Of a stretch of 64,000 nucleotides of DNA, positions 27,883-36,464 are shown piece after piece. How positions within the stretch are numbered: position 1 is the stretch's first letter; every line of letters begins with the position of its first letter. The notes under the pieces are model-generated. The model ran no database searches. It saw nothing but the letters and a program-made list of their open reading frames with translations, and was not told the origin of the DNA. The position numbers were made by a program, and so were the translations under genes. This DNA comes from Amycolatopsis benzoatilytica AK 16/65 (GTDB lineage Bacteria > Actinomycetota > Actinomycetes > Mycobacteriales > Pseudonocardiaceae). The stretch is taken from contig NZ_KB912942.1 of the NCBI RefSeq assembly GCF_000383915.1, forward strand, positions 3,779,795-3,843,794, written 5' to 3'.

Positions 27883-28287
27883 TTATTGCCCTTCGAAGCG
27901 CTGGCGGAAACGTTCCTCCATGCGCTGGGTGAACGAGCTCTTGCGGCCGGCCTGCTTCCCGCCGCTGCCGCCGCCGTCGTCGTGGGAGTTCTTGCCGCTG
28001 TCGCTCTGGTGCAGCGACGTCACGGCCATCATGACCCCGAAGAACATCACGAGGAACCCGAGCACGCTGACCACTGGGACGTCGGCGACCCGCAACACCG
28101 GGATCACCGCACCGAGCACCAGCAGCGCGACGCCCACCACGAACAGGGCGATCCCCTGGATGCGCCGACGGCGCGCGGGTCGGCGCAACCGGGTGCCACG
28201 CACCGTGGATGCGAACTTGGGGTCCTCGGCATAGAGCTCGCGCTCGATCTGGTCGAGCAGCCGCTGCTCATGCTCGGAGAGTGGCAT
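27883..28287 (-). CDS. DUF3040 membrane protein
   Basis: A 134-residue protein of the actinobacterial DUF3040 family. It opens with MPLSEHEQRLLDQIERELYAEDP, written here as MPLSEHEQRLLDQIE plus an acidic turn, then a basic stretch RRPARRRR and two membrane helices (about 44-64 and 70-90). The C-terminal tail is Gly/Ser-rich and basic. Function unknown. Mycobacteria keep a DUF3040 gene not far from the dcw cluster, as here. Confidence 0.9.
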   Translation of the reverse strand: MPLSEHEQRLLDQIERELYAEDPKFASTVRGTRLRRPARRRRIQGIALFVVGVALLVLGAVIPVLRVADVPVVSVLGFLVMFFGVMMAVTSLHQSDSGKNSHDDGGGSGGKQAGRKSSFTQRMEERFRQRFEGQ

Positions 28288-28906
28288 CTTTCCTCCTCCG
28301 GCACAGCTGTCGCGGGCGCCGGGCCGCGCAACGTCCTGGACCCAACAGCCAACCCCAGGCGGGGTGGCACTGTCCAGGATACGAGCCCCGCGCTCGTCCG
28401 ACTACCCGATCCCCGATCCGGAAATGATCGAATCGGGGGAAATCCCGGAAGAACCCTGTTGACGGTGGGTTACCGCGACGGAAGTCACCCCGTTCGGCGC
28501 ATGCCGCGCGCCCGGAAAGGCCCGCCTGCCTCCCCCGCGCGGGGTCCCTCGTCACGGAGAGCGGCCGGATCCGCCCCGGCCACCCGACCTGTCGACACCG
28601 GCCCGCGAGACCGATCGGCCGATCGACACCGACTGCCACCGATTCACCCGCTCGACGCACAGCGCGGCAATCCCTGACCGCACCGGCGGCGGGGCGGGAG
28701 ATGACTCAGCGCTACCGCTTCACCGGGATCCGCGCCCCGGACGGCGGTGCCGCCCGGGCCGCCGACCGCACGGACCAGGGTGCCGTCCCCTAGGGGTATT
28801 CCGGGCGGCGATCCGGCCCTGAGCGGGCCCGCGGGTTGGCTTCCCGACCGGCCGGGCTGGGCGCGGCCCAGGTCACTGCGGGCCCGGCCGCGTGCGCCCG
28901 CTTCCC
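28288..28906. other. Gene-free stretch upstream of the DUF3040 gene
   Basis: About 620 nt between two minus-strand genes. Frames are open because of the high G+C, but none has a plausible start, Shine-Dalgarno and protein-like product. A candidate minus-strand -10 box TATCCT (28376-28381) could serve the DUF3040 gene. A CGATCGGCCGATCG palindrome lies at 28612-28625. I see nothing else convincing. Confidence 0.5.
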
Positions 28907-30154
28907 TCACTCCGGCCGAGGAGCCAGTAACGACGCCGGCCGAATCGCCGCCGAGCCGAACTTCCGCCGGGCTACGTCCGCCGCCACTTCCGCGTCCCGC
29001 CAGCGGGGCTCGTCATTGGCGAACGCCAGCTGTTCCCCCGCGTCCCCCGCGTCCAGCCCCTCCGCCCGCACTCCGATCAGCCGCACCGCTCCGGTCGGCG
29101 CGTGCTCGGCCAGCAGCTCCACCGCGGTCCGGTGGATGTCCCGCGCCACGTCCGTCGAGGACGGCATCGTGCGGGCGCGGGTGATCGTCTGGAAATCCGC
29201 GAACCGCACCTTGATCGAAACCGTCCTCGCCCGCAGACCGCGCGACCGGAGCGTCGCCCCGACCCGTTCGGACAGCCGCAGCAGTTCCCGGCCCAGCTCG
29301 GCCCGGTCGAGGACGTCGACGTCGAACGTGTGCTCCGCCCCGATCGACTTCTCCGCCGACTCCGGTTCCACCGCCCGGTCGTCATGGCCGTTCGACAGCG
29401 CCCACAAGTGGTCCCCCGCTGCCCGGCCCACCGCGCGGCGCAATCGGGCCGGCGGAGCGGCCGCGACGTCCGCGATGGTGTGCCAGCCGTGCTGGCGCAG
29501 CTGTTCCTCGGTCCGCTTTCCGACGCCCCACAGCGCCGACACCGGCAGCGGACGCAGGAACTCGAGCATCTCCGCGGCCGGAACGATCACCATCCCGTCC
29601 GGCTTCGCCATCCCGGACGCCAGCTTCGCCACGAATTTCACCTTCGCGACGCCGACCGAGCAAGCGATCCCATGCTCGGACTGCACCCGCTCCCGAATCC
29701 GCGCGCCCAGCACGCCCGGAGTGCTTCCCAGCCGCCGCAGGGCGCCGCCGACGTCGAGGAAAGCCTCGTCGAGGCTCAGCGGCTCCACCAGCGGCGTGAG
29801 CTCCCGGAAAATCCGCATCACGCCGCGCGACACCTCGCCGTACAGGCCGGGCGTCGGCTGGAGGCAGACCAGCTGCGGGCACAAGCGCTTGGCGGTCGAA
29901 AAGGGCATCGCCGAGCGCACCCCGAACCGCCGCGCCGGGTAGCTCGCCGCCGCCACGACCGAACGCGGGCCGCCGCCGGACACGACGACCGGCTTGTCCG
30001 CCAGTTCCGGCCGGCTGCGCAGTTCGCAGGACACGAAGAAGGCGTCCATGTCCACGTGCAGGATCGAGCAGCCGGTGTCGTCCGGCATCTCGGTCGCGCC
30101 CGTGGTGACGCGGTAGCGGGCCATCCCGCTCGGCAGTTCGGCGTTTCTCCCCAC
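28907..30154 (-). CDS. dinB: DNA polymerase IV (Y family)
   Basis: Error-prone translesion polymerase of about 415 residues. Palm-domain motifs are intact: HVDMDAFFVSCE with the first catalytic Asp, then LSLDEAFLDV with the Asp-Glu pair; SVGVAKVKFVAKLAS and the helix-hairpin-helix LWGVGKRTEEQL follow. The C-terminal little-finger domain is complete, but no beta-clamp motif is obvious at the extreme end. A start at the internal Met 11 is possible. No SOS box was identified upstream. Confidence 0.93.
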   Translation of the reverse strand: MGRNAELPSGMARYRVTTGATEMPDDTGCSILHVDMDAFFVSCELRSRPELADKPVVVSGGGPRSVVAAASYPARRFGVRSAMPFSTAKRLCPQLVCLQPTPGLYGEVSRGVMRIFRELTPLVEPLSLDEAFLDVGGALRRLGSTPGVLGARIRERVQSEHGIACSVGVAKVKFVAKLASGMAKPDGMVIVPAAEMLEFLRPLPVSALWGVGKRTEEQLRQHGWHTIADVAAAPPARLRRAVGRAAGDHLWALSNGHDDRAVEPESAEKSIGAEHTFDVDVLDRAELGRELLRLSERVGATLRSRGLRARTVSIKVRFADFQTITRARTMPSSTDVARDIHRTAVELLAEHAPTGAVRLIGVRAEGLDAGDAGEQLAFANDEPRWRDAEVAADVARRKFGSAAIRPASLLAPRPE

Positions 30155-30234
30155 GCCCGCGGACGCTACCCGGCGGCACCGACAATTCCCGGAGCCCGCC
30201 GACCGCGTCGACGGACCGGGTGACTTCCGCCCGG

Positions 30235-30960
30235 TCAGCCGCGCCGGGCGATCGCGTGCAACCGGCCGGCGACGTCGCGCAGCGCGGGCACCGCCGAAGC
30301 GGCCAGCTCGAACTCCGCCAGTTCGTCTTCGCGGACCCCGCCCGGCACGACGTCGGAGATGACCCGGTCGCCCTGCACCAGCCCGACCTCCAGGCCGGCC
30401 GCGATCAGCGACTCGGTCAGCCCGGCGCTGTCGTACCGGCGCAGCACGGTGTCCCCTGCCACGATGCCCTCGGCGTTCTCCAGCAGCCGCTGCGCTTCGG
30501 TGATCCGGCCGGCCAGCGCGCGGTGCAGCACCGCCGCCATCCGGTTGGCCACCAGCACCGAGACCGCGCCGCCGGGGGCGACCGCGGCGGCCAGCGCGTC
30601 GAGGACCACCCGCGGGTCGTCCACGACCTCCAGCAGGCCGTGCGCCAGCACCAGGTCCGCGGAACCGGCCGGGACGTACGCGCCGAGCGAGTCGGAGTCG
30701 TCGGCGATCACCGTGATGCGGCCGGAGACGCCCGCGTCCTCGGCCCGGCGGCGCAGCGTCGCGAGCGCGTTCGGGTTCGGCTCGACGACGGTGACCAGGC
30801 AGCCGGCCGAGGCGAACGGCACCGCCCAGCCGCCGCTCCCGCCTCCGACGTCCACGACGACCGGCTGCTCCACTCCGCGGGCGCGCGCGGCCCGCAGCTC
30901 AGCCTCGAGAGCTCGGCGAACAGCGCCCGAACCTCGGGCGGCGACGGTGTCGGTCTTCAT
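30235..30960 (-). CDS. Class I SAM-dependent methyltransferase
   Basis: A 241-residue SmtA-like methyltransferase with motif I VVDVGGGSGGWAVP (about residue 34-47), the acidic residue of motif II in VTVVEPNPNAL and DLVLAHGLLEVV (motif IV). Substrate not predictable. It diverges from the ParA gene over a 111-nt gap, so the two may be regulated together. Confidence 0.85.
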   Translation of the reverse strand: MKTDTVAARGSGAVRRALEAELRAARARGVEQPVVVDVGGGSGGWAVPFASAGCLVTVVEPNPNALATLRRRAEDAGVSGRITVIADDSDSLGAYVPAGSADLVLAHGLLEVVDDPRVVLDALAAAVAPGGAVSVLVANRMAAVLHRALAGRITEAQRLLENAEGIVAGDTVLRRYDSAGLTESLIAAGLEVGLVQGDRVISDVVPGGVREDELAEFELAASAVPALRDVAGRLHAIARRG

Positions 30961-31059
30961 GGCGGACAGGGTAATGGCCGCCGGTCACGCGCCGTGACCC
31001 GCGTGGGCGCCGCAGCGGCGTTCACCACCTTCCGCGCTACCGCCCCGGCGCGGGGCCCG

Positions 31060-31071
31060 TACGCTTGCCGA
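31060..31071 (+). promoter_or_regulatory. -10 box of the leaderless parA-like gene
   Basis: TACGCT (31060-31065) ends 6 nt before the GTG start, so transcription probably begins on the start codon. No Shine-Dalgarno is present, which agrees with a leaderless mRNA. Confidence 0.5.
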
Positions 31072-31923
31072 GTGCACACCGTCGCCGTTCTCAGCCTCAA
31101 GGGTGGTGTCGGCAAAACGACAGTTGCGCTCGGTATCGCGTCGGCCGCGTTGCGTAGGGGAACCCGCACGCTCGTAGCCGATCTCGACCCGCAGGGCAAC
31201 GCCACCACCTCGCTCGACCCGCCGTTCACCGACGCGACCCTCGCGGACGTGCTCGAGACGCCGGCCAGGGCGGTGCTCGAACGCGCCATCGCGGCCAGCG
31301 TCTGGAGCGAGGACATCGACGTGCTGGTCGGCGCCGAGGAGCTGGAAGCGCTCAACGAACCCGACGCGGACCCGCGGCGGCTGGAGAACCTCGCCCGCGC
31401 GCTCGACGAACTGCATCAGCACCCGATCCGCGAGGACCCGTACGAACTGGCGATCGTCGACTGCCCGCCGTCGCTGGGCCGGTTGACCAAATCGGCGCTC
31501 GTAGCCGCCGACAGCGCGTTGATTGTGACTGAGCCCACAATGTATGCGGTCGCCGGCGCTCAGCGCGCGCTCGAAGCGATCGAGCGGATCCGCGAGGAGA
31601 GCAACCCGGGGCTGCGGCCGATCGGCGTGCTGGTGAACAAGCTGCGGGTGCGGTCGTACGAGCACCAGTTCCGGGTCGCGGAGCTGCGCGAGAACTTCGG
31701 CTCGCTGGTGATGCCGACGGCGATCCCGGACCGGCTGGCGGTGCAGCAGGCGCAGGGCGCGTGCAGCCCGATCCACGAGTGGCACTCCCCCGGCGCCCAG
31801 GAGATCGCGCTGACGTTCAATATGGTCCTGGCGAAGATCCTGCGCTCCAACCGCGCCGGACGCCACCGCGTCCGCGGCGAAGAGGAAGCCGCGCAGCCGG
31901 AAGTGTCGGAAAACGCGGGCTGA
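31072..31923 (+). CDS. ParA/Soj-family ATPase (orphan)
   Basis: A 283-residue ParA-type ATPase. The deviant Walker A KGGVGKTT is at residues 10-17, DLDPQGNATTS follows, and IVDCPPSLG is Walker B/A'. ParA proteins bind DNA without sequence specificity when ATP-bound and position cargo. No parB or parS is nearby, so this is not the chromosomal partition gene; it belongs to the orphan ParA-like group of actinobacteria, some of which act in cell polarity or division. The gene ends 3 nt before the glycosylase gene, suggesting an operon. Confidence 0.9.
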   Translation: MHTVAVLSLKGGVGKTTVALGIASAALRRGTRTLVADLDPQGNATTSLDPPFTDATLADVLETPARAVLERAIAASVWSEDIDVLVGAEELEALNEPDADPRRLENLARALDELHQHPIREDPYELAIVDCPPSLGRLTKSALVAADSALIVTEPTMYAVAGAQRALEAIERIREESNPGLRPIGVLVNKLRVRSYEHQFRVAELRENFGSLVMPTAIPDRLAVQQAQGACSPIHEWHSPGAQEIALTFNMVLAKILRSNRAGRHRVRGEEEAAQPEVSENAG

Positions 31924-31926
31924 CCG

Positions 31927-32745
31927 GTGCCCGAAGGCGACACCGTATTCCTCGCCGGGAAGCTGCTCGACCGCGCACTCGCCGGGAAAACGCTGGTGCG
32001 CGGCGAGTTCCGGCATCCCGAGTTGGCCACTGTGGACTTGGCAGGCCGGCGGGTGCTCGGCGTGGGAACGGTCGGCAAGCATCTGTTCGCCCGGTTCTCC
32101 GGCGACCTGACGCTGCACAGCCATCTCAAGATGGACGGCGACTGGAAGATCCAGCCGGCCGGCGCGAAGTGGCCGATGCCGGCGCACCACGCGCGCGTCG
32201 TGCTGATGACCGACGACGTCCAGGCGATCGGTTTTCGGTTGCACGACTTGAAACTGCTGCCCACCGCGGAGGAGCACTCGCTCGTCGAACACCTCGGCCC
32301 GGACCTGCTGGATCCACAGTGGACAGACGAGCACGCCGCACGGGCCGCGGCGAACCTGGCGGCGAAGCCGGACCGGGAACTCGGCGACGCACTGCTGGAC
32401 CAGCGGACGATGGCCGGGGTCGGCAATCTGTACAAGACGGAGATCTGCTTCCTGCTGCGAGTATCGCCGTGGACTCCGGTGTCCGAAGTGGACACTGGAC
32501 GCGCGGTGGCGCTCGCGCGCAAGCTGCTCGCGGCCAACGCCTGGCGCCATGAGCAGGCCACCACCGGCGACCTCCGCCGAGGCAGGCGCACCTGGGTCTA
32601 CGAACGCACCCGGCAGGGCTGCTTCCGGTGCGGCGGACCGGTCGTGGTGCGCCCGCAGGGCGACGGGCCCTACCAGCGGCCGACCTGGTGCTGCCCGCGC
32701 TGTCAGCCCGGCCCGATCCCACCGGACGGACTGCCGCGCAAATGA
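31927..32745 (+). CDS. nei: Fpg/Nei-family DNA glycosylase
   Basis: Base-excision repair enzyme with glycosylase and AP-lyase activity. It starts MPEGDTV (GTG codon): after Met removal Pro becomes the catalytic N-terminus, next to Glu. The helix-two-turn-helix region contains LLDQRTMAGVGNLYKTE, and a C-terminal zinc finger has CFRCGG and CCPRCQ. PEGDTV marks the Nei (endonuclease VIII) branch, which removes oxidised pyrimidines. Length 272, normal. Located 3 nt after the ParA-like gene. Confidence 0.93.
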   Translation: MPEGDTVFLAGKLLDRALAGKTLVRGEFRHPELATVDLAGRRVLGVGTVGKHLFARFSGDLTLHSHLKMDGDWKIQPAGAKWPMPAHHARVVLMTDDVQAIGFRLHDLKLLPTAEEHSLVEHLGPDLLDPQWTDEHAARAAANLAAKPDRELGDALLDQRTMAGVGNLYKTEICFLLRVSPWTPVSEVDTGRAVALARKLLAANAWRHEQATTGDLRRGRRTWVYERTRQGCFRCGGPVVVRPQGDGPYQRPTWCCPRCQPGPIPPDGLPRK

Positions 32746-32747
32746 TG

Positions 32748-33010
32748 TTGCCGGACCCGCAGGTCCGAGGTTAGCGTGGCAGTACACAAGAGAGGAGGTG
32801 GTCCTGAGTTGTATTCCCACAGGACTTGTGAGGTGGCTGTCCGCTAGCGGATGGCACGTGTTGGGACTTTGAGCAGCGATGCAACCTGAGCCACCTTCGG
32901 CTCATCGCCTGCTTCACGTGCTGCCTGCTGACGAATACCAGGCAGTCACCGGATTCCCGGGGTTCCCGAGCACCAGTCCGGCTCGGGCCGGGACGCCCAC
33001 GGCGTCCCGG
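32748..33010 (+). ncRNA. Candidate small RNA or small-peptide unit
   Basis: A compact unit right behind the glycosylase stop. Promoter: TTGCCG (32748-32753), 18-nt spacer, TAGCGT (32772-32777). GAGGAGG is at 32792-32798, close to the predicted start of transcription. A 24-codon frame (32798-32872; contains LSCIPTGLVRWLSASGWH) and a 12-codon frame (TTG at 32809) follow. Then come TCCGCTAGCGGA, GAGCC-N6-GGCTC, CTGCCTG-N11-CAGGCAG and a terminator-like stem CCGGGACGCC-CAC-GGCGTCCCGG (32988-33010). Local G+C is lower than around it. No known RNA family is recognised; RNA gene or leader/peptide gene are both possible. Confidence 0.45.
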
Positions 33011-33337
33011 AGCCGCCCCGGGAATTTCCTATTGCCCGGCTCCGCGCGGTACGGCCCGATCCTTCCCGAACCGGACGGCTCCGCGACCGAGTCGCCCAGC
33101 CGCGCGACCAAACTTCTCTTGAGTTCCGTGAAGGGCCCCTTGCGGGAATCCAAGTCCCGCAAGGGGCCCTTCACGGAAACTACCACCGCAAGCCGAGCGG
33201 GCGAGTCACGCCGAACGGACGAAGGAGACGGCGGGCGACGGCCGGTTCGCAGCGGCCGACTCGCCGGACCGACCGCCCGGCGATCTTCCTGGCCGCAGCG
33301 GCTGCTCCGGGCGGCCGGATCTGGCTAGGCTGGGCCA
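33011..33337. other. Intergenic remainder before the GNAT gene
   Basis: No gene is supported. It holds the hairpin repeat at 33124-33178 (listed separately) and, at its right end, TAGGCT (33326-33331), a -10 box 6 nt before the ATG of the GNAT gene, which would make that gene leaderless. Confidence 0.5.
33124..33178. repeat. Intergenic hairpin repeat, perfect copy
   Basis: Perfect 24-nt arms around the loop ATCCAAG. Compared with the copy at 27738, the outermost pair is T-A instead of G-C and the loop-closing half is GCGGGA/TCCCGC, both changed on each arm together. Confidence 0.9.
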
Positions 33338-33910
33338 ATGCTCAGGCCGGACTACCCGATCAACACCGAGCGCCTCGTACTGCGCCCCTTCAAGGACGAC
33401 GACCTCGATGCCTTGAACTCCTTCCAATCCCGCGCGGACGTGGCCCGCTACCTCTACTGGGGACCGCGCAGCCGCGCGGAATCCGCCGCGGCGCTGGCAA
33501 AGCGCATCCACAGCTCCACCCTGTCCGAGGAAGGACAGCTGCTCGCCGTCGCCGTCGAACTCGCCGAGACCGGGCAGCTGATCGGCGATCTCAACCTCGA
33601 ATACCTCAGCGCCGAACACCGCTGCGGCGAGATCGGTTTCGTGTTCCACCCGGACCACCACGGGAAGGGCCTCGCCCGGGAAGCCGCCCGCGAACTGCTC
33701 CGGCTCGGCTTCGAGGACCTGGGGCTGCACCGGGTCATCGGCCGCTGCGACGGGCGGAACACCGCGTCCGCGACGTTGATGGAGCGCCTCGGAATGCGGC
33801 AGGAGGCGCATCTGCGGGAGAACGAGATCGTCAAGGGCGTGTGGACCGACGAACTGGTCTACGCCATGCTCGAGGACGAGTGGAAGGCCGCGGCGGCGAG
33901 GGCTGAGTGA
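33338..33910 (+). CDS. GNAT acetyltransferase, RimJ/RimL type
   Basis: A 190-residue acetyltransferase of the RimJ/RimL group (Acetyltransf_3). The start INTERLVLRPFKDDDLDAL, the strand IGDLNLEYL, GEIGFVFHPDHHGKGLAREAA with the acetyl-CoA loop, and the ending NTASATLMERLGMRQEAHLR all fit. Typical substrates are protein N-termini, small amines or antibiotics; this one is not predictable. The -10 box TAGGCT lies 6 nt before ATG, so the mRNA is probably leaderless. Confidence 0.88.
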   Translation: MLRPDYPINTERLVLRPFKDDDLDALNSFQSRADVARYLYWGPRSRAESAAALAKRIHSSTLSEEGQLLAVAVELAETGQLIGDLNLEYLSAEHRCGEIGFVFHPDHHGKGLAREAARELLRLGFEDLGLHRVIGRCDGRNTASATLMERLGMRQEAHLRENEIVKGVWTDELVYAMLEDEWKAAAARAE

Positions 33911-34000
33911 ACCTGGCCCCGGGTTTCGCGGCAGCGACCCGGGCCACACGTGCGGGCGGGTCCGGAAGCCGGTTCCGCGCCGATGCGGCAGCATGGGCGC

Positions 34001-35029
34001 GTGCTCTTCGACAGGATCGTCCGCCCCGCGATGTACCGGCTCGCCTACCACGACCCCGAGGTGGTGCACGAGCGCACCATCCGGCTGCTGAGCCGCGCCG
34101 GTGGCGCGATCCGGCCGGTTTCGCGGCTCTACCGGACCGACGACCCGGTCACCGTGTTCGGGCTGCGGTTCCCGAATCGCGTCGGGCTGGCCGCCGGGAT
34201 GGACAAGAACGGCCGGGCGCTCGCGGCGTGGCCCGCGCTCGGCTTCGGGTTCGTCGAGGTCGGGACGGTCACCCGGCATCCGCAGCCGGGCAACCCGAAG
34301 CCGCGGCTGTTCACTCTTCCGGCCAGCGACGCGGTGATCAACCGGATGGGCTTCAACAACGAGGGCGCGCAGGCGCTGGCCGACCGGCTCGCCGCGCACG
34401 GGAAGCCGGGTGTGCCGCTGGGGATCAGCATCGGCAAATCGAAAGTGACGCCGCTGGAGGACGCGGTCGAGGACTACCGGTATTCGCTGCGCGCTCTGCA
34501 CCCGTACGCCGACTACTTCGCGATCAACGTCAGCTCCCCCAACACGCCGGGTCTTCGCGCATTGCAGGACAAGGCCGCGCTCGCCGAGCTGCTCGCCGAG
34601 CTCCGCAAGACCGGCGCCGAACTGGGCGGCGAGACCCCCCTGCTGGTCAAGGTCGCCCCCGACCTCACCGACGACGCCCTCGCCGAGCTCCTCGAAGTCT
34701 GCCTGGAGCACGGGGTCGCCGGGATCATCGCGACCAACACGACGCTGGCCCGCACCGGCATCGCGGCTTCCGAATCCGCGCTGGCATCCGAAGCCGGCGG
34801 ACTGTCCGGCCGGCCGCTGACCGCCCGCTCGGCCGAGGTCGTCCGCTTCGTGCACGAAAAGACCGGCGGCGCCCTGCCGATCATCGGCGTCGGCGGCATC
34901 CTCGGACCGGACGACGCTCTCCGGATGCTCGACGCCGGGGCCAGCCTCGTCCAGCTCTACACCGCGTTCGCGCTGCACGGGCCGGGCGTGGTCCGGCGGG
35001 TCAGCCGCGGCATCGCGGCGCGCGGGTGA
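34001..35029 (+). CDS. pyrD: Dihydroorotate dehydrogenase (quinone), class 2
   Basis: Membrane-associated FMN enzyme that oxidises dihydroorotate to orotate in pyrimidine synthesis. The N-terminal amphipathic helix ([19 protein letters not shown]) that docks on the membrane marks class 2; the catalytic serine lies in [14 protein letters not shown] and the FMN-phosphate segment in [14 protein letters not shown]. About 342 residues from the GTG at 34001, where homologues begin; an in-frame ATG at 33950 would add 17 residues of low similarity. It is away from other pyr genes. Confidence 0.94.
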   Translation: MLFDRIVRPAMYRLAYHDPEVVHERTIRLLSRAGGAIRPVSRLYRTDDPVTVFGLRFPNRVGLAAGMDKNGRALAAWPALGFGFVEVGTVTRHPQPGNPKPRLFTLPASDAVINRMGFNNEGAQALADRLAAHGKPGVPLGISIGKSKVTPLEDAVEDYRYSLRALHPYADYFAINVSSPNTPGLRALQDKAALAELLAELRKTGAELGGETPLLVKVAPDLTDDALAELLEVCLEHGVAGIIATNTTLARTGIAASESALASEAGGLSGRPLTARSAEVVRFVHEKTGGALPIIGVGGILGPDDALRMLDAGASLVQLYTAFALHGPGVVRRVSRGIAARG

Positions 35030-35132
35030 CAGCGGGATTCGGTTGCGGTGCCCGGGCGGCACGAGGCCGACCCGGCACAGTCGCAACGCCTTCCCTGCCC
35101 AGGTCCCCGTCACCGCGGGCCTGGGCCCTTTC

Positions 35133-36464
35133 TCACCGCGGGAATCTCGGGCCCGCGGTGCTGACGAACCGCAGGTAGCCGCGCCAAGACGCGTACCGGT
35201 CCAGGCTTTCGCCGCCCGTCGCCGCGGCGGGGTCGCAGACGACCGCCAGCGGTGTGCTGCCGTCCTCCAGTTCCACTCGGTTCAGCGCGAACGGCGCGGC
35301 CAGCCTGTCCGCGAACCGGTCGAAGGTCGCTGGTGACAGCCGCCAGCGTTCGCCGTCGATGCCGGTCGTGCCGGTGACCAGGCCGGGCTGCGGCGGGGTC
35401 ACGTCGGAGAGCAGGACCAGCCGGTAGCGCTCGCTGGTCCGGACGAGCCCGCCGAACCGGGCGCCGCGCAGCTCGTCGTGCAGCGGCTGACCGCAGAGGT
35501 GCGCGCCGAACACCACGACGTCGACTGCTTCGGCCGGATACGGGTCCGGGCATTTCTCGCCGGTCAGGACCGACGCCAGGTCGATCCCGATCTGGTCCTC
35601 GAAGGCCCGGGTGACCACGGTGATTCCGTACGGCCGGCGCTGGCCGGGCACCGTCGCGGCGGCCAGGTCCAGGTCGTTCAGGGTGGATTCCGCGAAGCCG
35701 ACGGTCGGCAGGAGGAGCGCGTCCAGGTCTGCCAGCAACGTCCTGGCCGCCGCCGCGCTGCCGGCTGGGGAGACCGCGCTGGCGTCCACCGGGACCAGCA
35801 CCGCACCGGACGCTTCCAGGGACGCGGCGGCCACGTCGAACGCGCGTCGCGCGGGCAGCGGGAGGCTGGCAGCGTCCGGGACCCCGAGCCGTGGCCGGTG
35901 GCCGGCACCGAGCCGGACGTCGGGCGGCCATTCGCGGACGTCCGGGTCGAGGCCGTCGGGTCCCAGCATCGCCGCGACCGCCCGCTGTGCGGTCGCGAGG
36001 GTGCGAGCGGACACCGAAATGCTTTCCCGGACCCCGGTTCGGGGGACCAGACCCGGTGTCGGTTTGAGGCTGATCACGTCGGCCGGGGCGGAGATCTCTC
36101 GCGCGGACGTGGTCAACGCCAGGTCGGCGATGCCCAGGCCGATAACGGCGCATTCCGGATCGAACACCGTTGTCCCGAGCAGGACCGCGCCGGCGGCGGT
36201 CAGCCGCGAAACGGCGGAACCAGGCGGCGAGCCGTAGCGATCGTCCACGGTGCAGACGACGCCGGCGAGCGACAAGGTCTCGCCGGCGCGGACGCGTTCG
36301 TCGACCGTTTTCGCATCGACGAGCACTTCGTCCATCGTGCGCAACGCGACCCAGGACGCGGGCCGGTCGGCTTTCGCGATCCGTTCGAACGCGGTGCGCG
36401 CTCGCTCGTGCGCGCTGGGCGGGGGCAGGGGGATGTATTCGGGTTCCGGCGGGAGCGTGGTCAC
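35133..36464 (-). CDS. Amidase-fold protein related to allophanate hydrolase, catalytic residues lost
   Basis: A 443-residue protein that aligns by eye with allophanate hydrolase (AtzF type): LRTMDEVLVDAKTVDERV, LSLAGVVCTVDD, LTAAGAVLLGTTVFD, ISLKPTPGLVPRTGV and a C-terminal sugar-cyclotransferase-like part (VVVFGAHLCGQPLHDEL). In active members the first core reads AVKDN and a glycine/serine loop (GGSSSGS) carries the two catalytic serines. Here the lysine is replaced (TVDD) and the serine loop is deleted: GLGIADLALTTSAREI runs straight into the next strand. It is well below the usual 600 residues. Probably non-catalytic; role unknown. No urea carboxylase gene adjoins. Confidence 0.75.
   Translation of the reverse strand: MTTLPPEPEYIPLPPPSAHERARTAFERIAKADRPASWVALRTMDEVLVDAKTVDERVRAGETLSLAGVVCTVDDRYGSPPGSAVSRLTAAGAVLLGTTVFDPECAVIGLGIADLALTTSAREISAPADVISLKPTPGLVPRTGVRESISVSARTLATAQRAVAAMLGPDGLDPDVREWPPDVRLGAGHRPRLGVPDAASLPLPARRAFDVAAASLEASGAVLVPVDASAVSPAGSAAAARTLLADLDALLLPTVGFAESTLNDLDLAAATVPGQRRPYGITVVTRAFEDQIGIDLASVLTGEKCPDPYPAEAVDVVVFGAHLCGQPLHDELRGARFGGLVRTSERYRLVLLSDVTPPQPGLVTGTTGIDGERWRLSPATFDRFADRLAAPFALNRVELEDGSTPLAVVCDPAAATGGESLDRYASWRGYLRFVSTAGPRFPR

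Noticed and set aside
28612..28625. CGATCGGCCGATCG palindrome as an operator
   Set aside because: GATC/GGCC palindromes are frequent in such DNA, and no promoter elements surround it.
28644..28910. 88-codon minus-strand frame upstream of the DUF3040 gene
   Set aside because: No Shine-Dalgarno, unusual composition and no protein-like pattern; overlaps the end of dinB in another frame.
35111..35160. GC hairpin at the pyrD/amidase junction as a terminator
   Set aside because: An 11-bp inverted repeat exists, but its right arm lies inside the end of the amidase-like gene and the left arm has a competing copy; function is too uncertain.
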